DNA of 64,000 bases, from contig JAFWNC010000013.1 of assembly GCA_017510525.1 (NCBI GenBank), positions 1 through 64,000 of the forward strand, written 5' to 3'. Under the pieces are notes generated by a model, which ran no database searches, was not told the DNA's origin, and was given only the letters and a program-made list of their open reading frames with translations. Shown here in pieces: positions 37,522 through 46,977 of the stretch. Position numbers and translations under genes: made by a program. The stretch comes from Clostridia bacterium (lineage in GTDB: Bacteria > Bacillota > Clostridia > TANB77 > CAG-508). Every line of letters starts with the position of its first letter. Position 1 is the first letter of the stretch.

Positions 37522-37947
37522 TTATTTCTTTTCAAAAACCATCTTTGTACCATCTTCCTCTAAAGTGATTTTTCCATTCTTATATGTATAAGATGTTTTA
37601 CTACCATTTACAATAATATTATCTTCATCAAATTCTAATTCTTCTTCTTCACCGTACATATTTAAAGAACCAGTACCATCATCTTTTAATTTCATTGTAA
37701 TTTCAAGTCCCATAGCCTTTAAAGTTGCTAAATCTTCCTTAGTATAAGTCTCATCATCTTCTGACATTTCAACAAGATCATAATCTCCAGCCATCTCAGA
37801 AATATCACTTGAAGACTTTTTATCTTTCTTTGATGAACTTCCGTTATCATCCTTAAAATGATTATAAGCAAAATAACCTCCAACACCAGCTGCAGCAACA
37901 ACTATTAATACGATAATTCCTATTATCAAACCTTTTTTGTTTTTCAT
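37522..37947 (-). CDS. Membrane-anchored acidic protein, unknown
   Basis: 141 aa. It has an N-terminal membrane helix (7-28), a Ser/Lys/Asp linker, then a beta-strand-rich domain with MKLKDDGTGSLNMYGEEE and YTYKNGKITLEEDGTKMVFE, like the small lipocalin-type domains (DUF5640-like) of Bacillota surface proteins. It stands alone between a terminator and the hydrolase gene. Function unknown. Confidence 0.55.
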   Translation of the reverse strand: MKNKKGLIIGIIVLIVVAAAGVGGYFAYNHFKDDNGSSSKKDKKSSSDISEMAGDYDLVEMSEDDETYTKEDLATLKAMGLEITMKLKDDGTGSLNMYGEEEELEFDEDNIIVNGSKTSYTYKNGKITLEEDGTKMVFEKK

Positions 37948-38024
37948 TTTTAATCCTCCTAAAAAATATTCTTAAAACATAATAACAAATATAAAAAATT
38001 AAATCAATACCAATTACAAAATTT

Positions 38025-38969
38025 TTACAAATATTTTGCAATAAAATCGTCAACCGTCTTCCAATATAACTCAGGATTTTTAGTTGATGACTCAGTATGA
38101 CCTGCTCCCTCAATTACAAGTTTTTCCTTTTCACAACTAGCAGCATCATAAACTTTATCAAGCATTTCAGCAGGAACGAAATCATCTTCATCTCCATGAA
38201 TAAATAGAGTCGGTGTAACAGAATTTTTCAACTGTTTAACAGCTGAAGCATCTTTAAGACTATAACCCGCATTAGCTTTGCAACTTCTATTAGCAGCATA
38301 CAAAACAGGAAAAGCTGGTAGATGATATAACTGTTTTAACTTATATTTAAACTCATCCCAAGCTGAAGTATAACCACAATCAGAAACTGCAGCAACAACA
38401 TTAGTAGGCAAATCCTCTCCAGTAGTCATCATAACTGTAGAAGCCCCCATAGAAACACCAAATAAAATTATTTCACACTCAGGATCTTCTTTAATTAAAT
38501 AATCAATCCAATCAATTATATCTAATCTATCATGCCAACCCATTCCAATATAATCGCCCTCAGATTCTCCATGTCCACGTAAGTCAGGCAATAAAACATT
38601 ATAACCTCTCTCATAAAACTTTTGAGCAAAAGGAGTCATATTTAATCCCTCACCCATATATCCATGAATAGCTATAACCCAAACTTTAGATTCTTTTTCG
38701 TTTTTGATCTTATATCCATGTAACTTTAATTCACCATTTTCAGTTGAATTTATATAACAATTCTTTGACTTCTCACTAATCCAAACCTTGTTTTTCTCCT
38801 TCTGTAGTGTTTTTTCTTCAGAATCATTTATTCCCTTAAAAGGTTTTGTAACATTTGGATCTAAAGCAATACCGTAAAAATATTTTCCAATCTCAAAATA
38901 AATAACCGTAAAAACAATAATAATAGGAACTAATAAAACAATTAAAGTTATAATAATTTCCTTCCTCAC
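38025..38969 (-). CDS. Membrane-anchored alpha/beta hydrolase
   Basis: 314 aa. One N-terminal membrane helix (about 6-26) tethers an extracytoplasmic or surface-facing hydrolase. It has VIAIHGYMGEG, DLRGHGESEG, the nucleophile elbow FGVSMGAST, the acid in FIHGDEDDFVP and the His in GAGHTES. A GTG start preceded by GAGAGG is preferred. The substrate is unknown; related proteins are annotated as esterases or peptidases. Confidence 0.8.
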   Translation of the reverse strand: MRKEIIITLIVLLVPIIIVFTVIYFEIGKYFYGIALDPNVTKPFKGINDSEEKTLQKEKNKVWISEKSKNCYINSTENGELKLHGYKIKNEKESKVWVIAIHGYMGEGLNMTPFAQKFYERGYNVLLPDLRGHGESEGDYIGMGWHDRLDIIDWIDYLIKEDPECEIILFGVSMGASTVMMTTGEDLPTNVVAAVSDCGYTSAWDEFKYKLKQLYHLPAFPVLYAANRSCKANAGYSLKDASAVKQLKNSVTPTLFIHGDEDDFVPAEMLDKVYDAASCEKEKLVIEGAGHTESSTKNPELYWKTVDDFIAKYL

Positions 38970-39011
38970 TCCATACACCTCTCAAAAATTCATTAATAAC
39001 AAACAATACAT

Positions 39012-39045
39012 CTGTAGGGGCTTAGGTTCCATCCCCGCCCTTCTC
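39012..39045. repeat. GTAG-type hairpin repeat, copy 9
   Basis: GTAGGGGCTTAGGTTCCATC with CCCCGCCC, between dapL and the hydrolase gene. Confidence 0.75.
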
Positions 39046-39057
39046 AACGGCACAACA

Positions 39058-40296
39058 TTATTTCTTAAAATAATCAACAATTCTCTTAACAGCCTCACGT
39101 GTATTCTCAACATTACCAAAAGCAGTTAATCTAAAATATCCCTCACCATGAGGACCAAATCCGCTACCAGGAGTACCAACAACATTAACCTTCTCTAAAA
39201 GAACATCAAAAAACTCCCAAGAAGTCATTCCCTCTGGAACTTTAAGCCAAACATAAGGAGAATTAACACCTCCATAAGTAACAAAACCAGCTTTTTCAAG
39301 GCCCTCTTTTATAATCTTAGCATTAACCATATAATAACCAATATTATCTCTAACTTGTTTCTTTCCTTCTTCAGTATAAATAGCCTCAGCAGCTCTTTGA
39401 GTAATATAAGAAACCCCATTAAATTTAGTACATTGTCTTCTATTCCACAATTTATTTAAAGCTACCTTCTCACCAGATTTAGTATTACCCTTAACTCCAT
39501 TTGGAATAACAACATAAGCACATCTAATACCTGTAAAACCAGCATTTTTAGAAAAGCTCTTAAACTCAATAGCAACATCCTTTGCACCCTCAATTTCATA
39601 AATACTATGAGGAATATTCTTTTCAGTTATATAAGCTTCATAAGCAGCATCATAAAGAATAATAGAATCATTCTCTTTAGCATATTCCACCCATTTCTTT
39701 AAATCTTCTTTTCCTAAAACAGTTCCAGTTGGATTATTAGGGAAACACAAATAAATCATATCAACCTTTTCTTTAGGAAGTTCAGGTTTAAAATCATTTT
39801 CAGCAGTAACAGGTAAATAAACAATATTTTTAAATGTACCACTATTTTCATCAAAATCTCCTGTTCTTCCAGCCATAACATTAGTATCTAAATAAACAGG
39901 ATAAACCGGATCAGTAATAGCAACTTTATTATCAACAGAAAAAATATCAACAATATTTCCGCAATCACATTTAGCACCATCAGAAACAAATATTTCTGAA
40001 ACATCAATATCAATTCCTCTATCTTTATAATCATTTTTTGCAATAGCATCTCTTAAAAAATCATAACCTTGCTCAGGGCCATAACCTCTAAAGCCAGCCT
40101 CAGTAGAAACTTCATTAACAGCCTTGATCATTGCATCCTTACAAGCAGGAATAATAGGTCTAGTTACATCTCCAATACCTAACTTAATAATTTTTTTATC
40201 AGGATTTTCCTCAGAAAATTTAGCAACTTTTTTTCCAATAGTAGAAAACAAATAACTATCCTGAAGCTTTAAAAAATTTTCATTAACAAAACTCAT
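39058..40296 (-). CDS. dapL: LL-diaminopimelate aminotransferase
   Basis: Pyridoxal-phosphate enzyme converting tetrahydrodipicolinate to LL-diaminopimelate in lysine and cell-wall synthesis. The 412-aa protein has [39 protein letters not shown] and the PLP-lysine segment [13 protein letters not shown], with [21 protein letters not shown] near the end. It is monocistronic with its own promoter. It marks the aminotransferase variant of the diaminopimelate pathway. Confidence 0.93.
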   Translation of the reverse strand: MSFVNENFLKLQDSYLFSTIGKKVAKFSEENPDKKIIKLGIGDVTRPIIPACKDAMIKAVNEVSTEAGFRGYGPEQGYDFLRDAIAKNDYKDRGIDIDVSEIFVSDGAKCDCGNIVDIFSVDNKVAITDPVYPVYLDTNVMAGRTGDFDENSGTFKNIVYLPVTAENDFKPELPKEKVDMIYLCFPNNPTGTVLGKEDLKKWVEYAKENDSIILYDAAYEAYITEKNIPHSIYEIEGAKDVAIEFKSFSKNAGFTGIRCAYVVIPNGVKGNTKSGEKVALNKLWNRRQCTKFNGVSYITQRAAEAIYTEEGKKQVRDNIGYYMVNAKIIKEGLEKAGFVTYGGVNSPYVWLKVPEGMTSWEFFDVLLEKVNVVGTPGSGFGPHGEGYFRLTAFGNVENTREAVKRIVDYFKK

Positions 40297-40331
40297 AAAA
40301 AATACCTCTCTTTATTAATAATTACAAAACG

Positions 40332-40360
40332 ATTTTATCACCTCATACAAAAATATGCAA
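40332..40360 (-). promoter_or_regulatory. dapL promoter
   Basis: Minus-strand TTGCAT, 17-base spacer, TAAAAT preceded by TGA (extended -10), giving a leader of about 30 bases. Confidence 0.8.
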
Positions 40361-40387
40361 GAACAAAAATAAAATGTTTTTATTAAT

Positions 40388-40433
40388 CGTAGGTGTCGGC
40401 GACTTTAAGGTGACACTTCTTCGAAGCCCTACA
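40388..40433. repeat. Degenerate GTAG-type repeat, copy 10
   Basis: GTAGGTGTCGGCGACTTTAA with a CCCTAC tail 30 bases later; the outer GTAGG/CCCTAC pairing is kept. Confidence 0.6.
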
Positions 40434-40442
40434 CTTTTACAC

Positions 40443-40476
40443 AAAAAAATACACCACTTCTTTTTAAAAGTGGTGT
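40443..40476 (-). terminator. Rho-independent terminator
   Basis: Perfect ACACCACTT/AAGTGGTGT stem with an 8-base loop, followed by ATTTTTTT on the minus strand. It ends the transcript of the metal permease gene. Confidence 0.85.
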
Positions 40477-40583
40477 TGGGGAAGAAAAAAATTATAAAAG
40501 GTATTACTTTAACCTTTTGTAAATCTATTTTACTATCCCAAACTTAAAATAACCTTAAATATAATAATTTTTTTAAATTTTTT

Positions 40584-40663
40584 TGTAGTGACAACTAGCA
40601 GTCGCCCGTTCTCCTTGCCTCTAGCCAATATATTCGTAGCGGAGCTACTCAAAGTGCTCCATT
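40584..40663. repeat. Tandem GTAG-type repeats overlapping the permease stop, copy 11
   Basis: GTAGTGACAACTAGCAGTCG unit, then GTAGCGGAGCTACTCAAAGT with GTGCTCC. The second unit runs into the coding region and supplies the TGA stop and last residues of the ZnuB-like permease. Confidence 0.8.
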
Positions 40664-41470
40664 TGCAAACCTAACCATAACCTTACTAATAATAGCCAAA
40701 CCAATATAAATGATTGCAATACTTGCACCAGTAGGTAAATTAACAAAAAACGATAAAATAATACCCAAAATAAAACAAACAATAGAAATAATAGCAGAAG
40801 AAACAACCAACTCTTTAAAACTACTAGTCAAGCCCTTTGCAATAAAAGCAGGAAAAACAATTAAACTCGAAATAAGCAAAGTTCCCATCATTCTCATACC
40901 AAGAACAACAATAATAGCAGTCAAGAAAGAAATCAAAAATTGATATGTTGTAACACTAATTCCCTTAGTTTTAGCATAAGATTCATCATAAGTAACTAAA
41001 AATAATCTATTATAGAAAAATACATAACACAAAATTAAAACAATTGAAACAATTACACTTATAATAACATCCGTTTTAGTCATAGACAAAATACTACCAA
41101 ACATATAATTTGCAACATCAACATTAAAACCAGTAGAAATAGAAGTAATAATAATACCAATAGCCAAAGCGCCAGTAGAAACAAGAGCAATTGTAATATC
41201 ACCTGACTCTCCTTTTCTTTGGCTAATAAACATTATAATAAATGATGCAACAACAACCAAAGGAACAGAAACATAAATAGGTGGTAAATTTAAAGCAACA
41301 GCTAAAGCTAAAGCTGCAAATCCAACCTCACCAAGTCCATGACCAATCATAGAATAATTCTTCAAAACTAAAACAACACCAACAAGAGCTGCACAAAGTG
41401 AAATTAAAATTCCACAAATTAGAGCTCTTTGAATAAATGTATAGTTTAAAATAGATATAATTTCGTTCAT
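40649..41470 (-). CDS. znuB: ABC-3 metal permease (ZnuB-like)
   Basis: 273-aa inner-membrane permease with seven to eight helices. It has the family start LNYTFIQRALICGILISLCAALVG, MIGHGLGEVGFAALALA, and a conserved MRMMGTLLISSLIVFPA. It should carry zinc (or manganese) delivered by the ZnuA-like protein. It lies 0.9 kb from znuC with one unrelated gene between and has its own promoter. Its last five codons come from a dispersed repeat, so the tail has been replaced. Confidence 0.88.
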   Translation of the reverse strand: MNEIISILNYTFIQRALICGILISLCAALVGVVLVLKNYSMIGHGLGEVGFAALALAVALNLPPIYVSVPLVVVASFIIMFISQRKGESGDITIALVSTGALAIGIIITSISTGFNVDVANYMFGSILSMTKTDVIISVIVSIVLILCYVFFYNRLFLVTYDESYAKTKGISVTTYQFLISFLTAIIVVLGMRMMGTLLISSLIVFPAFIAKGLTSSFKELVVSSAIISIVCFILGIILSFFVNLPTGASIAIIYIGLAIISKVMVRFANGAL

Positions 41471-41503
41471 AACACACCAACTTTACTATTATTTAATATA
41501 AAA

Positions 41504-41531
41504 ATTTTATCATATATTTACATAATGTCAA
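41504..41531 (-). promoter_or_regulatory. znuB promoter
   Basis: Minus-strand TTGACA, 16-base spacer, TAAAAT with TGA in front (extended -10), about 34 bases upstream of the start codon. No clear Zur operator was recognised. Confidence 0.75.
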
Positions 41532-41571
41532 GAAAAAAAACATATCTTAACCGATACGCCCTAATAATTTT

Positions 41572-41690
41572 TGTAGGGGCGACCATTGATCGTCCGTTCT
41601 CCTTGCCCCTACCCAATACATCCGTAGGGGCGGGGTTCCACCCCCGCCCCTTCTCCTCGCCCTACACAATACATTCGTAGCAGAGCACTT
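41572..41690. repeat. Three tandem GTAG-type repeats, copy 12
   Basis: GTAGGGGCGACCATTGATCG with CCCCTACCC tail; GTAGGGGCGGGGTTCCACCC with CGCCCTAC tail; then a GTAGCAGAGCACTT fragment. It is the longest array in the window and shows the three module types side by side. Confidence 0.9.
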
Positions 41691-41701
41691 TCCTATTCAA
41701 T

Positions 41702-41728
41702 AAAAAAGAGGTTCTTACGAACCTCTTT
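41702..41728 (-). terminator. Rho-independent terminator
   Basis: AAAGAGGTTC/GAACCTCTTT stem with a four-base loop, then a T run on the minus strand, immediately after the acidic membrane protein gene. Confidence 0.92.
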
Positions 41729-41736
41729 CATTATTA

Positions 41737-42258
41737 TTAGTCATCAAAAGAAATAACTTTTCCTTTATATACTACGAAAGTAACTGTATCAGAACTTTCT
41801 TTTTCGTCTCCATCATATTCATATTTTGTTTTAACTTTAGCTTTAACTTTATATAATCCGCTGCATCCTTTTTGTTTTTTAACTTCTTTAATTTTTTCAA
41901 CTTTAGCTGAATATTTATCATAGTCTCCTAAACTATCAGCCATTTTTTCAATATATTCTTCAGCTCTTTCAGCATCATCATCATCTACATCTTTATATTC
42001 ATCTTTAAATTTCTCTGCATCTCCGTCACATTTTTCCCAAGCAATAGCACCTTTAGCATCATAATATTTTAATATTTTTTTAGAATCAGCTTTGTTCATT
42101 CCAGCAACAAAACCTTTAACAGCTTTCTTTGGTCCTCCACCAAAAACTAGTAATGCAACAATTGCAACAACAACAACAGCAGCAATTGCACCTACAACTT
42201 TTACATTTCCTTTGCAAAAAGCAACAACTTTGTCGCATATTTCTTTTACTTTATCCAT
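41737..42258 (-). CDS. Membrane-anchored DUF4878-like protein
   Basis: 173 aa. It has a membrane helix at 22-40, then GPKKAVKGFVAGMNKADSKK, a small alpha+beta domain of the type found in NTF2-like lipoproteins (DUF4878), and a beta-rich end TVTFVVYKGKVISF. It sits between znuC and znuB on the same strand. Any link to zinc uptake is only positional. Confidence 0.6.
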   Translation of the reverse strand: MDKVKEICDKVVAFCKGNVKVVGAIAAVVVVAIVALLVFGGGPKKAVKGFVAGMNKADSKKILKYYDAKGAIAWEKCDGDAEKFKDEYKDVDDDDAERAEEYIEKMADSLGDYDKYSAKVEKIKEVKKQKGCSGLYKVKAKVKTKYEYDGDEKESSDTVTFVVYKGKVISFDD

Positions 42259-42366
42259 TTTTTTCTCCTCCTATAAATAAAATAAAATATACTAAATTAT
42301 ATTTAGCAACTTGATATTTATACTATATTTTAAAATAGCAAAAAAGTCAATACTTTTTACCAAAAA

Positions 42367-43023
42367 TTATGAAAAATATTGTTTTATATTGCCATCAAAA
42401 ATAACTTCTTGTTCCAATCCAACAACACGAACATTATCATTTTTTATTTCATCTAAATCATGAGTAGCCATTATAATTGTAATACCTAAAGACTGATTTA
42501 AATCATCTAAAATCTTATAAAATAGATCTATAGAACCACTATCAAGTCCATTACAAGGTTCATCCAATAATAATAACTTCGGCTTTCCAATAAGAGTTCT
42601 AGCCAATAAAACCCTTTGCCTCTGTCCTCCAGATAATTCACCCATTTTTTTATTAACAAATGGGCCAATCTTTAACAATTCACATATTTTCTCAAATTCA
42701 ATATGATCCTCTTTAGAATAAAAAGGCTTAATACCATGTTTCTGACAACCAGTCATAATAACTTCTTTAGCTGTAGCCGGAAATCTAGGATCAACACCAC
42801 TAACCTGAGCTAAATACCCAACCTCAGATCTATCAATACCATAAATAACCTCTCCACTATCAGCTTTAATTAAACCAGTAATACTTCTAAGAAAAGTACT
42901 CTTACCAGAACCATTCTTTCCCACTAAACAAACATATTCTTTTTCGTTTATACAAATATTTATGTTTTTAAGAGCATTATGTCCATTATATGTAACATTC
43001 AAATCTTTAACTTCTAATATCAT
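42367..43023 (-). CDS. znuC: Zinc ABC transporter ATPase (ZnuC-like)
   Basis: 218-aa ATPase of the metal transporter. It has Walker A GKNGSGKST, signature LSGGQRQRVLLARTL, Walker B LLLLDEPCNGLD and switch His in MATHDLDE. It directly follows znuA by 12 bases. It should pair with the ZnuB-like permease about 0.9 kb further on. Confidence 0.92.
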   Translation of the reverse strand: MILEVKDLNVTYNGHNALKNINICINEKEYVCLVGKNGSGKSTFLRSITGLIKADSGEVIYGIDRSEVGYLAQVSGVDPRFPATAKEVIMTGCQKHGIKPFYSKEDHIEFEKICELLKIGPFVNKKMGELSGGQRQRVLLARTLIGKPKLLLLDEPCNGLDSGSIDLFYKILDDLNQSLGITIIMATHDLDEIKNDNVRVVGLEQEVIFDGNIKQYFS

Positions 43024-43035
43024 TTTTCCTCCACT

Positions 43036-44002
43036 CTAATTTAAAGCCTTTTTCAAATTATCTAAGTTCTTTCTCATAATACTAATATAAGAAACATCGT
43101 TTTCAAGTTCTTTATCAGTAACAGTATGTAGACTATTGAATTCTAACATCTCAGCACCAGTCTCTTCAGAAATAGTCTTAGCAATACTTCCAGAAGATAA
43201 TTCCTTATAAAATATAACATTTAAATTATTTTTCTTGATATAATCAATAACTTCTTTTACCTTAAAAACACTAGGTTCTCCATTCTCACCACAAGAATCA
43301 TAAGCACTTATAAAATCTAATCCATATCTCTCAATAAAATATGCATATGCAAAAGGTCCACCAAAAGCAATCATTTTAGTTCTTCCATTTTTAACAACAT
43401 CAGAAATCTCATAATCTAAAAGATTTAATTCGCTAACATATTTTTCTGCATTTGATCTATATTGAAAAGAATTATTTGAATCATATTCAGAAATAGCATT
43501 TTCAATATTTCTAACTAATTTTGCAGCAATAGAAAGATCTAGCCAAATATGAGTATCATATTTTTCAGAATGATGATGTTCATCTTCTTCATCATCTTCA
43601 ATACCATGTTCATGTTCAAAATCCTCAGTTTCAATCAAATCAATTCCGCTTAGAAATATCAATTATTTTATCTTTATCATCAACACCATCACTAATAGAT
43701 TTAGCCCAAAATTCTAAATCATCTCCCATATAAATAAATAAATCAGCATCATTAATTTTGATAATATCTTGAGGAGTAGGCTCATAGTCATGTACATCAA
43801 CACCAGAAGGGATTATCATACTAACATCAACCCTATCTCCACCTACATTTTTTATAAAATCATATAAAGGAAAAACAGTAGTAACAATCTGTATCTTTCC
43901 ATTAGACTCTTTTTTCTTATATTTATCTGTAAATCCAAAAGCAATAACAACAGTGATAGTAATAGTAATCAAAATAAATAGTGCAGCTATCGTCCTTTTC
44001 AT
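43036..44002 (-). CDS. znuA: Zinc-binding lipoprotein-like ZnuA, CGG frameshift
   Basis: 321-aa extracellular metal-binding protein (cluster A-I). It has an N-terminal membrane anchor, VTTVFPLYDFIKNVGG, GVDVHDYEPTPQD and LFIYMGDDLEFW, then a His/Asp/Glu-rich loop around residues 133-150, then THIWLDLSIAAKL, FGGPFAYAYFIERYGL and ELSSGSIAKTISEETGAE. The standard frame stops at TCT AAG CGG AAT TGA. Skipping the C at 43648 gives DISKGIDLIE and joins the two halves, each of which carries metal ligands. Confidence 0.87.
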
Positions 44003-44021
44003 AGTAATTATCCTTCCCTAA

Positions 44022-45600
44022 TTATTTATAAAACTTCTCTCCAATAAAGCTATAATCTATATCCTTAATCCTATTTAAAAAATCATCTATAGATCCATTA
44101 TTAGTATTAATTATATCATACAAATTTGAGAAGCCTTCTCCTATTATAACACGATCATTAACATTTATCAAACTAAAACTTAAATTAGTAGCTATATCAA
44201 ACTCATTAAACACAACATCATTAGTAGTATTTGAACAAATCAAAACGCCAAACTGTAATAAATCAGTAAAAACAACATCACAATTAAGCTCTAAAATTGT
44301 ATTTAAATCATTACCAATTATCTCATACAAATGGTTTTCATTCTTTACAATAAATCCGTCCTTCAGCAACATAAATATCAAGATATTTCTCAGATATTAT
44401 ATCTTTATTTTCATTTATAAAATAATACTTATTTTCATCATAGTCCTTAACTAAAATCTTATTATCAAAGAACTCTAAAATCTGAATATTCCCTTCAATT
44501 TCAACTCTTCTAGTAGCTTTAGTATACCACCCTTGAAGTCTATTATCTGTACTATAAAATGGTAAATATCCATTTGAAAAAACATATAAGTTTTGTTCAT
44601 CAAAATCTAAATTATCGCAGTCAATACTAACTCTTATAGTATCACTACCTTTTTTAACAAACTCATATCTATTTTTTCCACCAGTTTGAGAAACAGTAAT
44701 ACTTATATCATAATCAGTATTAAAAGGATACCTATAAGGTTGATTTTCATATCTTTTAATAGATGAAATGTTTTTAGTTACAGGTTTATAAAAACAATCC
44801 TCAAATTTACCATCTTGTTTTAATACATTACTATAAATCTCGTTAAGCCTATCAAGCTGAGCTTGCAAATCATTTACATTAATTGAGTTTTTATAAGAAA
44901 ACACAACCCTCTCGTTCTTTAAAATCAAACTAGCAGTATTTCCTTCACATACTAAAGCAACCTCAAACTTTTTATCATATTTTTCAATCTCAATAAAAGG
45001 AGAAGCATAATCATATTTAAAATCAATCTTAGTATCTCCTTTTAAATTAATATATCCCCATTTTCCATCTTTTTGAACATTTAAATATAAATCATTATCC
45101 TCTAATACGCTAACATATTTAAAAAAGTCTTCATCATATTCAATATTCTCTTTGTTATCAATCTTATCTAAATTAGAAACCTTATCATTATATGTAAAAA
45201 TATTTATTCCAACTATTCCAATTGCAGCAATAACAATTGACAAAAGAATTAAATAAATAGTATTTGATTGAACTATAACATTCTCTCTTAAAACTTGAAT
45301 AAGAATTAAAAAAGCAGCAAGAATATATAAAACAGCAATTAATTTCATATCAAAAAAATAGAAGCTTGAAGAAATAATTGCAACAAAATAAGCTAATACT
45401 AGTATTTTATCTTTTCTATTAAAAAATAGAGTAACTAAATTAAAAATCAAAATTACTATCATCAAAATAAAAATATAACCATATAAAGTTGTAGCTACAG
45501 ATTTTTGATTTTCTGTAGCTCTCCCCATATCTGGAATATAATATGAATAAAAAATCACTAATAATCCAAATAAAATATTCATCAATCCGTGAAACGGCAT
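44022..45600 (-). CDS. Membrane protein with WG-like repeats, CGG frameshift
   Basis: 525 aa after repair. Five or so membrane helices (1-145) precede an extracellular region with one clear WG-type repeat (LYLNVQKDGKWGYINLKGD) and further beta-rich repeats. The standard frame ends VAEGRIYCKE; skipping the C at 44358 gives VAEGGFIVKNENHLYEI and 120 more residues. The start may instead be the ATG at 45582. It lies between the PopT-like and znuA genes with short gaps, so it is probably cotranscribed. Function unknown. Confidence 0.68.
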
Positions 45601-45608
45601 TAACTAAT

Positions 45609-46449
45609 CTACTTCTCATATACTCGTTCATCCACCTTTTCTTTAGGATATTTATTCTCTAACTTTGTCATTAAAAAAACAAGAATAGCAAAAATACCAA
45701 CTATTATACTTCCAATAATTCCTTCTAACAAAGAACTAAATTCAGGAATAAACATAACAAGCGAAGTAATCGAAAAACCTATAATTGCATAATATGTCAT
45801 TCCATAAAATTTCTTAAATAAAAATGTAATTAAATTTGCTGTTGAAAGTGCCAATAGTATATATCCAATACCAAAAGGAAGTATTATTCCCATATCAACT
45901 GCAAAAAATCCAGCAATAATTGTAGGCAAAACTCCCATATAAATTAGAACATGAATAGTTGTCATACCAGGCATTACAGCTCCAAAAGAATAAATTGCTC
46001 CATAAACAATTAATTCAATATTTGACAAATCAGTAACCGTTTCTCCAGCTTTAGTATTATTTGCAATTTGAGTTAATAATACTGTTATTAAAAGAGCAAT
46101 AATCATACTTACAATATATACTCTTTTGAACCCTTTTTTGTTTGCAACTTTAAATAATGTAGGTATACCGCCGTATAATAATTCCTAAAAAAACACATCT
46201 AGTAAGAGCATTATATTCATTTAAGCAATAAATAACTACATTACCAAAAACAAGTGCACTTAATCCAATACCAATTAATATAGGCGTTATATATTTCAAA
46301 TTATCCTTAAATCCTTTGAAAGGATTAGAAATAATCTCCATACATCTATCATATATTCCTAAAATAATAGCAAATGTACCAGCGCCAGCGGTCATTGCAG
46401 CAATTCCAACAATTATTCCCTTTATTATTTTAATAATAAAATCTTTCAT
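45609..46449 (-). CDS. DUF368 family (PopT-like) lipid carrier, CGG frameshift
   Basis: 279-aa integral membrane protein, full length for the family after repair. It has IKGIIVGIAAMTAGAGTFAI and LGIYDRCMEII near the start, YGAIYSFGAVMPGMTT in the middle repeat, and a final helix before KYPKEKVDER. DUF368 members recycle undecaprenyl phosphate across the membrane. The standard frame reads ATA CGG CGG and ends soon after; skipping the C at 46173 gives GIIIGGIPTLFKVANKKGF. The usual PGVSGGT is replaced by TAGAGT, a divergent active region. Confidence 0.82.
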
Positions 46450-46546
46450 TTCTATAACCTTTATTTTCTTTAATATTAGAGCACAACCATGCTACATGTA
46501 TGTTTGAACGTCTTTCAGTCGTTACCAACAACGTCCCCTAAAAAAC

Positions 46547-46574
46547 CGTAGGGGCGGGGTTCCATCCCCGCCCA
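46547..46574. repeat. GTAG-type hairpin repeat, copy 13
   Basis: GTAGGGGCGGGGTTCCATCC with CCCCGCCC pairing back, between the DUF368 gene and a small membrane protein gene. Confidence 0.85.
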
Positions 46575-46583
46575 ATTTAAATG

Positions 46584-46901
46584 TTAAATTTTATCCCAAA
46601 ACCATGAAATTCCGTCATTAATAACCTTTGCTCCACTCTCTTTCGCTTTAATATTATCAACCCATAAATAAGATATAAAAGTAATTAATAATAATCCGAA
46701 ATCTAGAGCCATTGAGAAAAATACTTTTTGTTCATCAACATCTGATCCCATTTTTAAAAAGTGATATAATAACAATCCAATGTTTAATCCTACTAAAACT
46801 AGAACAATATAAGGATTTTTTATTTTTTTTCCTACAGCAATTACACCAAGAACTATAACCAATAATGGTAATAATAATACAGGGTTTGTTAAATCAATCA
46901 T
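46584..46901 (-). CDS. Small three-helix membrane protein, unknown
   Basis: 105 aa, almost all membrane helices (about 8-25, 31-50, 62-84), ending in a short amphipathic tail GISWFWDKI. The ribosome site AAAGGAG precedes the ATG. It stands between glmM and the DUF368 gene on the same strand. No family recognised. Confidence 0.6.
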   Translation of the reverse strand: MIDLTNPVLLLPLLVIVLGVIAVGKKIKNPYIVLVLVGLNIGLLLYHFLKMGSDVDEQKVFFSMALDFGLLLITFISYLWVDNIKAKESGAKVINDGISWFWDKI

Positions 46902-46977
46902 TTTTATTTTCTCCTTTGTTAAAAATTATATAATTATTTTATCATTTTAAAAAAATATAATCAATTATTTTTTTAAA

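Larger units (their letters stand above)
40297..40648. other. Intergenic region with promoter, hairpins and repeats
   Basis: 352 bases holding the dapL promoter, GTAG-type repeat modules at 40388-40433 and from 40584, the terminator at 40443-40476 and a weak AAAGG/CCTTT hairpin near 40497-40517. No credible gene. Confidence 0.7.

Noticed and set aside
38025-38113. Overlapping 83-residue frame across the hydrolase end
   Set aside because: No ribosome site, overlaps two supported genes, Cys/Arg/Ile-rich shadow.
41572-41690. CRISPR array
   Set aside because: The repeats are hairpin modules without constant-length unique spacers.
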